A stretch of DNA of 64,000 bases. Source: JAWXUC01 sp044432975 (GTDB lineage Bacteria; Pseudomonadota; Alphaproteobacteria; RF32; CAG-239). The stretch lies in contig JAWXUC010000007.1 in assembly GCA_044432975.1 (NCBI GenBank), forward strand, positions 1 to 64,000, read 5' to 3'. Shown here one piece after another: positions 25,685 to 34,160 of this stretch (position 1 is its first letter; the number at the start of each line of letters is the position of its first letter). The notes under the pieces were generated by a model. That model ran no database searches. It was not told the DNA's origin and saw nothing but the letters and a program-made list of their open reading frames with translations. The position numbers and the translations under genes are program-made.

Positions 25685-26155
25685 TAATTTAAATTTTCTA
25701 AAGTCTTAACTTGATTTTAACTTACTTAGGTGGGCTTTTGTTCATAATTAATTTTTATGCTTACCTATTTACATTGCTCTAATGCAAGCTATAGGGGAGC
25801 AAATTTACTACTCGTCGACTTCTTGTCCGTCGCTGTCGTGGCTTCTGTTTCGCACTCTCATGGCGTAAGGTTTTAAATGGTTAATAAATGAAATTAAAAT
25901 AAAATCTAAAGTGGGGGTCTTTTTTATGGCGACCCTTTGTTTTTTGTCATGGTTTAGAATTTTTAATTTTTAACAATCTTTTTTCTTCGCTTTAGTTAAA
26001 GTGCGGGTGATTTGTTTTTAATCATCTGAAAAGTTTTTTATATTACATACTACTTTTACCTAACTGTGTTTTTGTTAATAAAAAAACGGTGTCGGGGATA
26101 TCCTTATATGTAATGTTGTTTTTTGTATTTTGTTATGTCTCTAATTAATTTGTAA
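25685..26155 (-). ncRNA. Candidate minus-strand RNA gene of ~470 nt
   Basis: The 680-base gap between cvpA and the next gene holds a complete minus-strand unit: promoter at 26160-26188, terminator at 25651-25684. It has no frame of useful size. Inside, on the minus strand, are a GGGTC/GACCC hairpin (about 25918-25944) and a short GC-rich stretch (25804-25870) encoding at most a 17-residue peptide (MRVRNRSHDSDGQEVDE) without a ribosome site. The GC-rich island contrasts with the surrounding AT-rich DNA. The product could be a regulatory RNA or a decayed gene. Confidence 0.35.
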
Positions 26156-26159
26156 AAGT

Positions 26160-26188
26160 AATATACTATAAAATAAATATAGAGTCAA
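26160..26188 (-). promoter_or_regulatory. Strong sigma-70 promoter, copy 1 of a shared cassette
   Basis: Minus-strand TTGACT, exactly 17 bases, TATATT. The adjacent upstream TTTTTTGTCAAAA and part of the spacer are repeated at the promoter at 28937-28965. Confidence 0.65.
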
Positions 26189-26211
26189 CAATTGTTTTGA
26201 CAAAAAATACA

Positions 26212-26242
26212 AAAAAAGAGCCTCAAGCAAATGCAAGGGCTC
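26212..26242 (-). terminator. Intrinsic terminator
   Basis: Minus-strand GAGCC / GGCTC arms followed by TTTTTTTG, after the stop at 26265. Confidence 0.75.
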
Positions 26243-26264
26243 GGTTTAGACTCGTTTTTAAGGG

Positions 26265-26660
26265 TTACATATTTAAAAAATTGTAAGCCTCTTCAAAATC
26301 AATAATGACATCATGTGTGTAATCATAACTCTTTTTTTCTTTTCGTTCAGGGTGTTTCCATGTAAAGACGTCTTTGTAGTTTGTTGCCTCAACAGTTCCG
26401 CCATATTCACGAGAAAGAAGCTCTGCTGTTTCTTTTCCTCCAACAAATTGACCATCATGGCAATTTAGGACTTCAACAGGGCGTAAAGAGTTTCTTCTAA
26501 AGTACATAACTTTTTCACACAAAGAAACATCTTCAAAAGATTCAACAATAAACAAGCTTTTAATGTTTAACCATCTTGCGTTAACAATAAAGCTGTTTCT
26601 AGTCATTTTTGTAATTTCAGATTGCAACTTTGCAAATCTTTCCTTTCTGATACTCGTCAT
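26265..26660 (-). CDS. Hypothetical protein (131 aa)
   Basis: 131 residues, soluble and basic at the N-terminus (MTSIRKERFAKLQSEITKMTRNSF), then an alpha/beta stretch (SLFIVESFEDVSLCEKVMYFRR, EVLNCHDGQFVGGKETAELL) and an acidic end. No family recognised. No Shine-Dalgarno: the leader is AATAAAACTAAAACTT. It has its own terminator. It belongs to the group of orphan genes in this window with A/T-only leaders (1170, 1440, 19361, 21002, 21345), suggesting a common foreign source or a distinct initiation mode. Confidence 0.6.
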   Translation of the reverse strand: MTSIRKERFAKLQSEITKMTRNSFIVNARWLNIKSLFIVESFEDVSLCEKVMYFRRNSLRPVEVLNCHDGQFVGGKETAELLSREYGGTVEATNYKDVFTWKHPERKEKKSYDYTHDVIIDFEEAYNFLNM

Positions 26661-26752
26661 AAGTTTTAGTTTTATTGATTAATAATGTTTTTGTTAACCT
26701 ATTATTATCATCTTTTTTATATAATGCAAGAATAACTTATGTGGAGACTTTT

Positions 26753-28156
26753 ATGACTAAACGGTTTAGCTTTTTAGAAGGCAATATAACCCCTACTTTT
26801 TTTGTGCACTCAATTCCTGTTATGTTATCAATGCTTTTTGCTTCTTCTGCCGCAATTATAGATGGCTGGTTTGTTGGTAAGTATATTGGTGAAATCGGTT
26901 TAGCTACTGTTAATATTGTTGGGCCTATATTAAATATAATGTGGGGAATGAACATAATGTTAATTGTTGGCTCAACGGTAAGCATGGGCAAACAGCTAGG
27001 CGCTCAAAAATATGAAATGTCAAACTACATATTTTCTAAAACTTTGATAGGCTTATGTGTTGCAAACATTGTGTTCTCTATTGTGGCTGTTTGTTTTCAA
27101 GATTCAATATTAAAATTTGTTGGGGCAACGCCAGAGGTTTTAGAAGCAGCAAAAGATTATTATTTTTACATAATTGTTTTTACAATTCTTTATGGCATAA
27201 ATCTAGCTCTTAGTTATTTTATAAGATTAGAGGGTAGAACAACTTTTGTTGCTTTTGCCTTGGTTATTTTTGTTATTTTTAACATTATATTAGACTATAT
27301 TTTTATAGCTTATATGGGTCTGGGAATGAAAGGTGCTGCATGGGGGACTTCTTTTGCAGAACTTGCATCAACAATATTTTTATTAACCCATTATTTAAAT
27401 AAAAAAAGTGTTGTAAAATTCTCTTTTAAGTTAAAAAGATGGAGGCGTTTGCTTCGTTCTTGCTATAGCGGATTTTCAGAGCTTGTAACAGAAAGCTCTA
27501 TAGGCTTGTTAGCAATGCTATTTAATATTGCTTTGATAAAATATACTAGCATAAATGGCGTTGTTGCTTTTACTATTGTCAACTATTTGCTTTTGGTACA
27601 ATACACAATGGTAACCGCAATAGGAGACACCCTGCAACCAATATTAAGTATTAATTTTGGACGTCAAAGATGGGATAGGGTTATGGGTTTTATTTTAAGA
27701 GCTTTTGGCTTTAGTTTTGCAATAGGAATTGTTTTTGCGTTAATTTTATTTTTTGGCGCAGAATATGTTGCTGATTATTTTTTAAAAGAAAACAGTCCAG
27801 AGACTTTATCTATTTTGCGTAAATTTGCTAATGTTTTTTGGATTGCGTTTTTATTTAATGGTATAACAATGAATATTGCTACATTTTTTGTAGCAACTGG
27901 TAGGTCAAAATATGCGGTTACGGTTTCTTCTTTGGCTGGCATTGTTTGTCCTTTGCTTGCAATAAAACTACTCCCACTAATCTTTGGGGAAAACGGAATA
28001 TATTGGGCTCTTCCGATTAGCCAAGCAACTTCTTTTATAATAGCAACAAGCTTCTTTTATTTTTATCGCCAAAAAGACGTTGAGTTCTTGATGGACAAGT
28101 CAAAAAGAAAAATTTTAGAAAGCTTTATAAAAGGCAACATGCTGGCAGAGAAATAA
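26753..28156 (+). CDS. MATE family efflux transporter
   Basis: About 467 residues from the ATG at 26753, chosen because GTGGAG precedes it; an upstream in-frame ATG has no signal and would add 26 unrelated residues. Twelve predicted transmembrane helices in two similar halves. The N-terminus FLEGNITPTFFVHSIPVMLSMLF and GAAWGTSFAELAS (loop between halves) are typical of the DinF/MepA-like MATE subgroup. It exports cationic drugs or metabolites using Na+ or H+. No regulator is adjacent. A strong terminator follows. Confidence 0.93.
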   Translation: MTKRFSFLEGNITPTFFVHSIPVMLSMLFASSAAIIDGWFVGKYIGEIGLATVNIVGPILNIMWGMNIMLIVGSTVSMGKQLGAQKYEMSNYIFSKTLIGLCVANIVFSIVAVCFQDSILKFVGATPEVLEAAKDYYFYIIVFTILYGINLALSYFIRLEGRTTFVAFALVIFVIFNIILDYIFIAYMGLGMKGAAWGTSFAELASTIFLLTHYLNKKSVVKFSFKLKRWRRLLRSCYSGFSELVTESSIGLLAMLFNIALIKYTSINGVVAFTIVNYLLLVQYTMVTAIGDTLQPILSINFGRQRWDRVMGFILRAFGFSFAIGIVFALILFFGAEYVADYFLKENSPETLSILRKFANVFWIAFLFNGITMNIATFFVATGRSKYAVTVSSLAGIVCPLLAIKLLPLIFGENGIYWALPISQATSFIIATSFFYFYRQKDVEFLMDKSKRKILESFIKGNMLAEK

Positions 28157-28167
28157 ATTTATATAAA

Positions 28168-28203
28168 AATTTAACTCCCACACTAAGTGTGAGAGTTAAA
28201 AAA
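28168..28203. terminator. Bidirectional intrinsic terminator
   Basis: TTTAACTC.CACAC / GTGTG.GAGTTAAA hairpin with A runs on the right and T/A on the left; ends both MATE and the minus-strand unit from 28930. Confidence 0.8.
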
Positions 28204-28930
28204 AAATCTACCTTATATACTTTTAACCAAAAGCATAGGACCTTTAAGATAGAAAAATTTTTTCTCGAGATTTTCTCAAGCGCCTTTCTCAATCCGTCCA
28301 AGATTGATAAAGCCTTTGCAATCTAAAAAATAGAACGTCTATTTTTTAGTGCTTCAATGTATAAATCTATTCGAAACCTTTTGTTATTGGCACTCTGGGC
28401 TCTTTTTGGGGGGTTTCTGGCACTCTTTTCTGTTGCACTAAATAAATTTATTATCTCCAAGGCAAATGCCTTTGACGCTCTCCACGTTCTAGAGATATGT
28501 TACATTGCATTCCTTCACGTACTTTTGGCCAAAAGTAGGGTTGAAAGGAGGGCACAATAAAATCCTTAAGCTGCAGACTTAAGAAAATCATCGTATTATC
28601 TTCACTCACTAATAAGTGAAAATAAATTCTCTCGAGATTCTCTCAAGCGCCTTTTAATCTAACCCGAGATTAAGGAAGGTTTTTACAATAAAGTTTTTCT
28701 TTATTGCTTCGGTACTGAGTTGTAAATGCTTGTTGCACTTATTTACCCGATGGTTAAAGCAAAATGAACTTAATCACTTTGTTTTTATGCCAAATACCGC
28801 TTCCTCTGAAATTACTCTGGTTAGAAGTAAGATAAAGGTTTTTTATTTTGTGAGAAATATTATTTTAAGTCCTAAAAGAAAAAAATAATGATTCTCTGTT
28901 TTTAATAATTGTAATATGCGTTTGTTTATG
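28204..28930 (-). ncRNA. Candidate minus-strand RNA locus with a duplicated structured motif
   Basis: Gene-poor 860-base gap between MATE and ligA. A strong minus-strand promoter (28937-28965) and the terminator at 28168-28203 bound it. Two ~95-base motif copies (28263-28357 and 28629-28717) share TCTCGAGATT.TCTCAAGCGCC and flanking AAGC/GCTT pairing, while two internal hairpins keep their position with different bases: CAATC/GATTG versus TAATCT/AGATTA, and CTAAAAAATAG/CTATTTTTTAG versus CAATAAAG/CTTTATTG. These compensatory changes argue for RNA structure. A 67-codon plus-strand frame (28357-28560) inside has no ribosome site. Confidence 0.5.
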
Positions 28931-28936
28931 AAAATG

Positions 28937-28965
28937 AATATACTACAAAATAAGCAGTGAGTCAA
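28937..28965 (-). promoter_or_regulatory. Strong sigma-70 promoter, copy 2 of a shared cassette
   Basis: Minus-strand TTGACT, 17 bases, TATATT, with the same upstream TTTTTTGTCAAAAA block as the promoter at 26160-26188. Confidence 0.65.
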
Positions 28966-29020
28966 CACTGTTTTTGACAAAAAATACAGAAATTTCAAAA
29001 ATATTTTACAACCAATTGTT

Positions 29021-31045
29021 TTACAGCAAACTTTTTTGAAGAAAATCTTCTTCAGACAAGATTTGTACCCCTAATTCTTGGGCTTTTTTGGCTTTAGAGC
29101 CTGCATCTGTGCCTACAATTACATAATCTGTCTTACTAGAAACACTTCCCGCTACTTTTGCGCCCAAGCTTAATGCTTTGGCTTTTGCTTCAGCCCTACC
29201 CAATGTTTGCAACGTGCCTGTAAAGACAAGAGTCTTGTTATAAAAGACAGATTCGCTATTAATATTTAAGACATATTCTTCAACTTGCACATATTTTAAA
29301 AGCTTATTGACAACCGCAATATTGTGATCTTCTTTAAAAAACTCAATAATATCTTCAGCCATGCTTTTGCCTATTCCATCAATAGAAGTTAAGTCTTCAA
29401 AATTAACTTCTTTTAAGAGTTTTTCAAATGTTGTGTAATATTTTGAGATTAATCTTGCAGTAGCAATTCCCACTTGAGGAATACCTAAGGCAAAAACAAA
29501 TCTAGGCATTTCTATTTTGCGTTTATTGCGGATTGCGTCAAATAAATTATCGACAGATTTTTTGCCCCAGCCTTCTCGGCGTTCAAGCATTAAGCCACCT
29601 TGAGAGAATAAGTCATCGCCACCATTTCTGGCTTCTAAGGTGAATATATCTGCAGGTGTTGTAATTATTTTTTCTTTATAAAAATCTTCTATAATTTTTT
29701 CTCCTAAGCCTGCTATGTCAAATGCATCTTTAGAGACAAAATGCTTTAAGCTTTCCACCACTTGTGCGGGGCATTCAAGAGAGTTTGTACATCTAATAAT
29801 AACACCATCTTCATCTTTATGAGTATGAGAACCACAAACAGGGCAAGAAGTCGGAAAAACAAACGGAGTTGCTTCTGCTCCTCTTTTTGCGACCTCAACA
29901 ATTTGCGGAATAACATCCCCTGCTCTTTGAACAATCACCATATCACCTATACGAACATCTTTTTTTGCGATTTCATCTGCGTTATGAAGCGTTGCGTGAG
30001 AAACTATAACTCCGCCGACATTAATAGGCTCTAAATCGGCCACAGGGGTTAATGCTCCTGTTCTACCAACCTGAATACGAATATCATTAACTTTTGTTAT
30101 TGCTTTTTCTGCAGGAAATTTATGAGCAATTGCCCAACGTGGTGCTTTGGTTAAAAAGCCTAATCTTTTTTGCAGGTTTATGTCATCAACCTTATAAACA
30201 ATTCCGTCAATATCATAGTCAAGAGAAGACCTTTTTTCATTAAGAGAGTTATAGGCGTTGATAATATCTTGTTCTGACTGGCAAAGTTTGTTTTCTGGGT
30301 TGGTCGCAAAGCCCCATTGTTTTGCTTTTTCAATAAATTCTGATTGAGAGTTCCACAAATTTTCAGAAACCTCTCCATAAGTATAAACAAATAAAGATAG
30401 TTTTCTTTTGGCGGTTATTTTTGCATCTAACTGTCTTAATGCACCCGCTGCCGCATTGCGTGGATTTGCAAAGTTTTTTTTATTATTTTCTTCTTGGTAT
30501 TTATTTAAGGCGATAAAATCTGCTTTTGCCATATAAACCTCTCCCCTAAACTCTATCACTTTTGGAGAGTTTTCTATTTTTAGGGGTAGAGATTTTATGG
30601 TTTTTAGGTTTTCTGTAATATCTTCGCCAGTTGCGCCATCGCCTCTGGTCGCAGCACTAACAAAAAAGCCATTTTCATATCTTGCATTAAAAGAAAGACC
30701 ATCAACTTTGGGTTCTGCATAAAAATTAATTTGCTCATTTGTATTTAAGAATCTTTTTACAGAATCCACAAATTCAGGAATTTCTTCAACACTAAATATG
30801 TTGTCTAAAGAAAGCATTTTTACTGAATGCTTAATTTTATTAAATCCTGATGCTATTGTAGCACCAACTTTGTTTGTTGGCGAGTCGGATAAAATGTATT
30901 GAGGGTATTGTTTTTCAAGAGTTTCTAATTCTTTTTTATATGCATCATAGGTTGCATCGTCAAAAATAGGTTCATCATCTTGATAATATGCTGTATTTGC
31001 TAAATTTAATTGCTTCGTAAGCGTTTTTATTCTGTCTTTTATCAT
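29021..31045 (-). CDS. ligA: NAD-dependent DNA ligase
   Basis: 674 residues, normal length. It seals nicks in replication and repair using NAD+. The N-terminal Ia domain has YYQDDEPIFDDATYDAY. The adenylation site is AEPKVDGLSFNARY with the lysine of KVDG (about 115-118). The OB domain follows, then a four-Cys zinc finger (CPVCG ... C-x5-CPAQ, about 400-425). Helix-hairpin-helix repeats include LTSIDGIGKSMAEDII. A C-terminal BRCT domain (about 595-674, LVFTGTLQTLGRAEAKA) closes it. All parts are intact. Confidence 0.97.
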   Translation of the reverse strand: MIKDRIKTLTKQLNLANTAYYQDDEPIFDDATYDAYKKELETLEKQYPQYILSDSPTNKVGATIASGFNKIKHSVKMLSLDNIFSVEEIPEFVDSVKRFLNTNEQINFYAEPKVDGLSFNARYENGFFVSAATRGDGATGEDITENLKTIKSLPLKIENSPKVIEFRGEVYMAKADFIALNKYQEENNKKNFANPRNAAAGALRQLDAKITAKRKLSLFVYTYGEVSENLWNSQSEFIEKAKQWGFATNPENKLCQSEQDIINAYNSLNEKRSSLDYDIDGIVYKVDDINLQKRLGFLTKAPRWAIAHKFPAEKAITKVNDIRIQVGRTGALTPVADLEPINVGGVIVSHATLHNADEIAKKDVRIGDMVIVQRAGDVIPQIVEVAKRGAEATPFVFPTSCPVCGSHTHKDEDGVIIRCTNSLECPAQVVESLKHFVSKDAFDIAGLGEKIIEDFYKEKIITTPADIFTLEARNGGDDLFSQGGLMLERREGWGKKSVDNLFDAIRNKRKIEMPRFVFALGIPQVGIATARLISKYYTTFEKLLKEVNFEDLTSIDGIGKSMAEDIIEFFKEDHNIAVVNKLLKYVQVEEYVLNINSESVFYNKTLVFTGTLQTLGRAEAKAKALSLGAKVAGSVSSKTDYVIVGTDAGSKAKKAQELGVQILSEEDFLQKSLL

Positions 31046-31106
31046 AAAAATATTATAAATGGATAAAAATTTATATCAAGTAAAGATTGATTTTTTGTTT
31101 TTTTTG

Positions 31107-31134
31107 TTGACAGAATATATTTTATATGTAATAT
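31107..31134 (+). promoter_or_regulatory. Promoter of the rplU-rpmA-obgE-rsfS genes
   Basis: TTGACA, 16-base AT-rich spacer, TAATAT; about 45 bases before the rplU start. Confidence 0.55.
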
Positions 31135-31176
31135 GCGCAAACATAGTGAAATATATAAAAAAAGAGAGATATAAAA

Positions 31177-31476
31177 ATGTATGCAGTAATTAAAACTGGC
31201 GGCAAGCAATATAAAGTGTCTTCTGGTGATATTTTTAAAGTAGAAAAATTAAACGCAGAAGCAGGTCAAGAAGTTGTTTTTGATACTATTTTAGCCGTTA
31301 ACGATAAAATTGGCACACCATTAGTGGCTGGTGCTAGTGTTAAAGCTACAGTTTTGGCTGAAGCTAAAGACAAAAAAGTTATAATCTTCAAAAAGAAAAG
31401 AAGACAAAACTATCGCCGTAAAAACGGTCATAGACAAACATTAACAACTGTTAAAGTTTTAGAAATTAACGGTTAA
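31177..31476 (+). CDS. rplU: 50S ribosomal protein L21
   Basis: 99 residues beginning MYAVIKTGGKQYKVSSGD, the standard L21 start, with the closing basic loop KKKRRQNYRRKNGHRQT that contacts 23S rRNA. Preceded by AGAGAGAT. First gene of the widely conserved rplU-rpmA-obgE order; rpmA follows after 18 bases. Confidence 0.98.
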   Translation: MYAVIKTGGKQYKVSSGDIFKVEKLNAEAGQEVVFDTILAVNDKIGTPLVAGASVKATVLAEAKDKKVIIFKKKRRQNYRRKNGHRQTLTTVKVLEING

Positions 31477-31494
31477 TAGGTAGGAGAACAAACA

Positions 31495-31749
31495 ATGGCT
31501 CATAAGAAATCTGGTGGTAGTTCATCAAACGGACGTGATTCAATCGGAAGAAGATTAGGTCTTAAAAAATCTGGTGGTCAATCAGTAATCTCTGGCAACA
31601 TTATTGTTCGTCAACGTGGTACAAAATACCACCCAGGTGAAAATGTTGGCTTAGGCAAAGATCACACAATTTTTGCAACCACTGATGGTAAAGTAGAATT
31701 TTCTAAAAAAGCTGGTGACAAAACTGTAGTTTCAGTTGTAACAGCATAA
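31495..31749 (+). CDS. rpmA: 50S ribosomal protein L27
   Basis: 84 residues. MAHKKSGGSSSNGRDSIGRR is the canonical L27 N-terminal tail that reaches the peptidyl-transferase centre. The TKYHPGENVGLGKDHTIFA core follows. TAGGAGA precedes the start. It sits between rplU and obgE as usual. Confidence 0.98.
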   Translation: MAHKKSGGSSSNGRDSIGRRLGLKKSGGQSVISGNIIVRQRGTKYHPGENVGLGKDHTIFATTDGKVEFSKKAGDKTVVSVVTA

Positions 31750-31810
31750 TTTATTGAAAATCAGCAATATTAAAGGGGGCATTTGCTCCCTTAATTTTTA
31801 GGTAACAAGA

Positions 31811-32851
31811 ATGAAGTTTTTAGATCAGGCAAAAATATTTATAAAATCAGGTGATGGCGGCGCAGGTTGCGTCTCTTTTCGTCGTGAAAAATGCATAGAG
31901 TTTGGCGGACCTAACGGTGGTGATGGCGCTAAAGGCGGAAGCATATATTTTGAAGCTGTAGATAATCTAAACACTTTAATTGATTTTAGATACAGACAAC
32001 ACTTCAAAGCTGCAACAGGCGGACACGGCAAAGGTAGCGACAAAAGTGGTGCTAAAGGTGAAAGCATTACAATTAAAGTTCCTGTTGGTACAGAAATCTT
32101 AGCTGATGATGGCGAGACTTTGCTTTGCGACATGATGGAAGTTGGGCAAACTTTTATGGCACTTAAAGGTGGCGATGGCGGAAGAGGTAATGCTCAATTT
32201 AAGACTTCTACAAATCAAGCCCCTAGATATGCTGAACCAGGATGGCCTGGAGCAGAAAAATATGTTTGGTTGCGCTTAAAAGTTATTGCAGATGCTGGGT
32301 TAATTGGAATGCCAAATGCTGGTAAATCAACTTTCTTATCTGTTGTTACCAAAGCAAGACCAAAAATTGCAGATTATCCTTTTACAACCTTGCATCCAAA
32401 TTTAGGCGTTGCTTGGGTTGATAATCATGAGCTTGTGTTAGCAGATATCCCTGGCCTTATTGAAGGTGCTTCAGAAGGCGCTGGGTTGGGTGATAGGTTC
32501 TTAAAACACATTGAGCGCTGTTTCTGCTTTTTGCATGTTATAGACGCAACTGTAGAAGATGTTGTTAATAGCTATAATGTAATTAGAAATGAGCTTGGAG
32601 CATACAAAGAAAGCTTGTTAGAAAAGCCAGAGGTTGTTGCCTTAAATAAAATAGATTCTATTAGCCCAGAAGAAGCAAAAGAAAAGCAAGAACAATTAGA
32701 AAAAGCAATAGGTAAAAAAGTATTTATAATCTCAGCTGTTGCCAAACAAAATATTTTTGATTGCTTATTGAGATTAAATAAGTATATTAACAGAAAACCA
32801 AAGCAACAAGAAGAAGTTGCTCAAACTACAACTACATGGAGTCCAGTGTGA
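31811..32851 (+). CDS. obgE: GTPase ObgE/CgtA
   Basis: 346 residues. N-terminal Gly-rich Obg fold (about 1-158: SGDGGAGCVSFRREK, GGDGAKGGS) followed by a GTPase domain with G1 GMPNAGKSTFL (about 166-176), G3 DIPGLIEGA and G4 NKID. It acts in 50S ribosome maturation and in stress/cell-cycle control. The extended C-terminal domain of some members is short here. The last bases overlap the rsfS start. Confidence 0.97.
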   Translation: MKFLDQAKIFIKSGDGGAGCVSFRREKCIEFGGPNGGDGAKGGSIYFEAVDNLNTLIDFRYRQHFKAATGGHGKGSDKSGAKGESITIKVPVGTEILADDGETLLCDMMEVGQTFMALKGGDGGRGNAQFKTSTNQAPRYAEPGWPGAEKYVWLRLKVIADAGLIGMPNAGKSTFLSVVTKARPKIADYPFTTLHPNLGVAWVDNHELVLADIPGLIEGASEGAGLGDRFLKHIERCFCFLHVIDATVEDVVNSYNVIRNELGAYKESLLEKPEVVALNKIDSISPEEAKEKQEQLEKAIGKKVFIISAVAKQNIFDCLLRLNKYINRKPKQQEEVAQTTTTWSPV

Positions 32852-33177
32852 AAGATAAAATTTTAGAAATCATCAAAACAACATTAGATGATAACAAAGC
32901 AGAAGATATAACTGTAATTGATTTAGAAGGTAAAACATCTATAGCAAATTATATGGTTGTTGCAAGCGGAACATCAAACAGACACGTTGCATCATTAGCA
33001 GACTATGTTTATAGAGCCTTAAAAAAAGAAGGTCATAAATCAACAATGGAAGGTGAAGAAAAAGCAGATTGGGTATTAATAGACGCTTTTGACGTGATTG
33101 TACACATCTTCAAACCAGAAGTTAGAGATTTCTACAGCCTAGAAAAAATGTGGAACTCTGTAAGCAGAACCAATTAA
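32836..33177 (+). CDS. rsfS: Ribosomal silencing factor RsfS
   Basis: 113 residues of the Iojap/RsfS family: AEDITVIDLEGKTSIANYMVVASGTSNRHVASLAD and the later DWVLIDAFDVIVHIFKPEVRDFYSLEKMW are near-consensus. It binds L14 and blocks subunit joining when nutrients are low. The start at 32836 overlaps the end of obgE by 16 bases; a GTG at 32848 is an alternative. Fourth gene of the ribosomal unit, followed by a terminator. Confidence 0.96.
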   Translation: MESSVKDKILEIIKTTLDDNKAEDITVIDLEGKTSIANYMVVASGTSNRHVASLADYVYRALKKEGHKSTMEGEEKADWVLIDAFDVIVHIFKPEVRDFYSLEKMWNSVSRTN

Positions 33178-33194
33178 TATTATACGCTTTATAA

Positions 33195-33231
33195 AAACAA
33201 CCTCCTGCGAATGACAAGAGGTTGTTTTTTT
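33195..33231 (+). terminator. Intrinsic terminator after rsfS
   Basis: AACAACCTC / GAGGTTGTT arms with a T7 tail. Confidence 0.85.
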
Positions 33232-33256
33232 GTGGGACGTGTAATAACAAATAAGA

Positions 33257-33919
33257 TCAAAAAACACGTACACAAAAAAGAGAGGGATTTGAAGCTGATT
33301 TACTATAAGCATATCCTTTACCGCTATAAGGCCAAAAAGCATAGCTTGATGAGCTACTCACTTCACTAGAAGTCCAATAACCTGTTTTATACCCAAAAGA
33401 TGTTCCTCCTGCCGCAGAAAGTTTTTCATTTACAGCGATATAATCTGCATTATTATCTTCTTCAATTGTAAACATAAAAATACACTCTTCATATCTTGGT
33501 AAACGCCATCCTTCACCCAAACTAGAAGAACAATAACTAGCTGCTGTTTCTACTGTACAATTAGTATTTCCAGAACAATCTCCATCACCATCACTATTAT
33601 AACCCATTGCAAAACTCCAGTTTTCATAATTTAATTTAAGATTACTTACACATAAATTATTTACATTTGTAGTTACACCAACTACTTTTCCGTCTTGATA
33701 ACAGTTATCTCCTTTTATTCCATCAAAACCTCTTACACAAAAAACTTGCGTTTTATCAAAAGGACAAATTAAATAATTATCACAATCTGAATCGGTGTCT
33801 GTATAGCCCAATTCTTCGCAGCTTGCTGAAACACTGCAACTATCTGTTGCTAAGGTTATATTTGCGTTTAGGAGGAAAGTTAGACCTATTGTGCCTCCTG
33901 TTATTATTCTTTTATTCAT
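33257..33919 (-). CDS. Exported Cys-rich protein with C-type-lectin-like (DUF1566-type) end, paralogue 1
   Basis: 220 residues from the ATG at 33919 (AAGGAGGAAA upstream; longer frames read through repeats). The signal peptide MNKRIITGGTIGLTFLLNANITLA is followed by a module shared with the genes at 39087 and 44434: CSVSASCEELGYT...C-x4-CPFDKTQVFC. The divergent C-terminus has EGWRLPRYEECIFMF, YWTSSEVS and LFCVRVF, the pattern of DUF1566/Lcl domains with a C-type-lectin fold. A ~337-bp element lies upstream in the same relative orientation as for the paralogues. Probably surface-exposed; function unknown. Confidence 0.75.
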   Translation of the reverse strand: MNKRIITGGTIGLTFLLNANITLATDSCSVSASCEELGYTDTDSDCDNYLICPFDKTQVFCVRGFDGIKGDNCYQDGKVVGVTTNVNNLCVSNLKLNYENWSFAMGYNSDGDGDCSGNTNCTVETAASYCSSSLGEGWRLPRYEECIFMFTIEEDNNADYIAVNEKLSAAGGTSFGYKTGYWTSSEVSSSSSYAFWPYSGKGYAYSKSASNPSLFCVRVF

Positions 33920-33944
33920 TTCTATTTCCTCCTTTTTTAGTTGC

Positions 33945-34160
33945 GGGACGTCGAGACGCTGTTCCCTACAATTTATAATTATCATCACACCGTCATTGCG
34001 AGCGAAGCGCGGCAATCCAGTCGAAACAACATTCATTTTTCAGGTACGGTCAAGACCGTACCCTACAGGGTGCTGTGCTTTATTGTAGGGGAGACCACTG
34101 TTCTCCCGTTTATAAAACAATCCTTTTTTCAGGGACGGCAGACCCATCCCCTACAACCCT
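33945..34160. repeat. Cluster of short intergenic repeats upstream of paralogue 1
   Basis: In order: GGGACGTCGAGACGCTGTTCC (33945-33966), CATTGCGAGCGAAGCGCGGC with CAATCCAGTC (33994-34022), GGTACGGTCAAGACCGTACC (34042-34061), and GGGACGGCAGACCCATCCCC (34133-34152). Each is palindromic and each recurs near the genes at 39087 and 44434. Any reading frames across them are repeat-derived. Confidence 0.7.

Noticed and set aside
25700..26150. tmRNA, SRP RNA or RNase P RNA in the gene-poor unit
   Set aside because: None of their conserved cores (tRNA-like ends and tag ending in Ala-Ala, the SRP GGAAGCAGCC loop, RNase P GAGGAAAGTC) could be found by eye.
28357..28560. 67-codon plus-strand frame with a hydrophobic N-terminus
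   Set aside because: Starts directly at the base of a predicted hairpin with no ribosome site, is antisense to the likely transcript and has no recognisable product.
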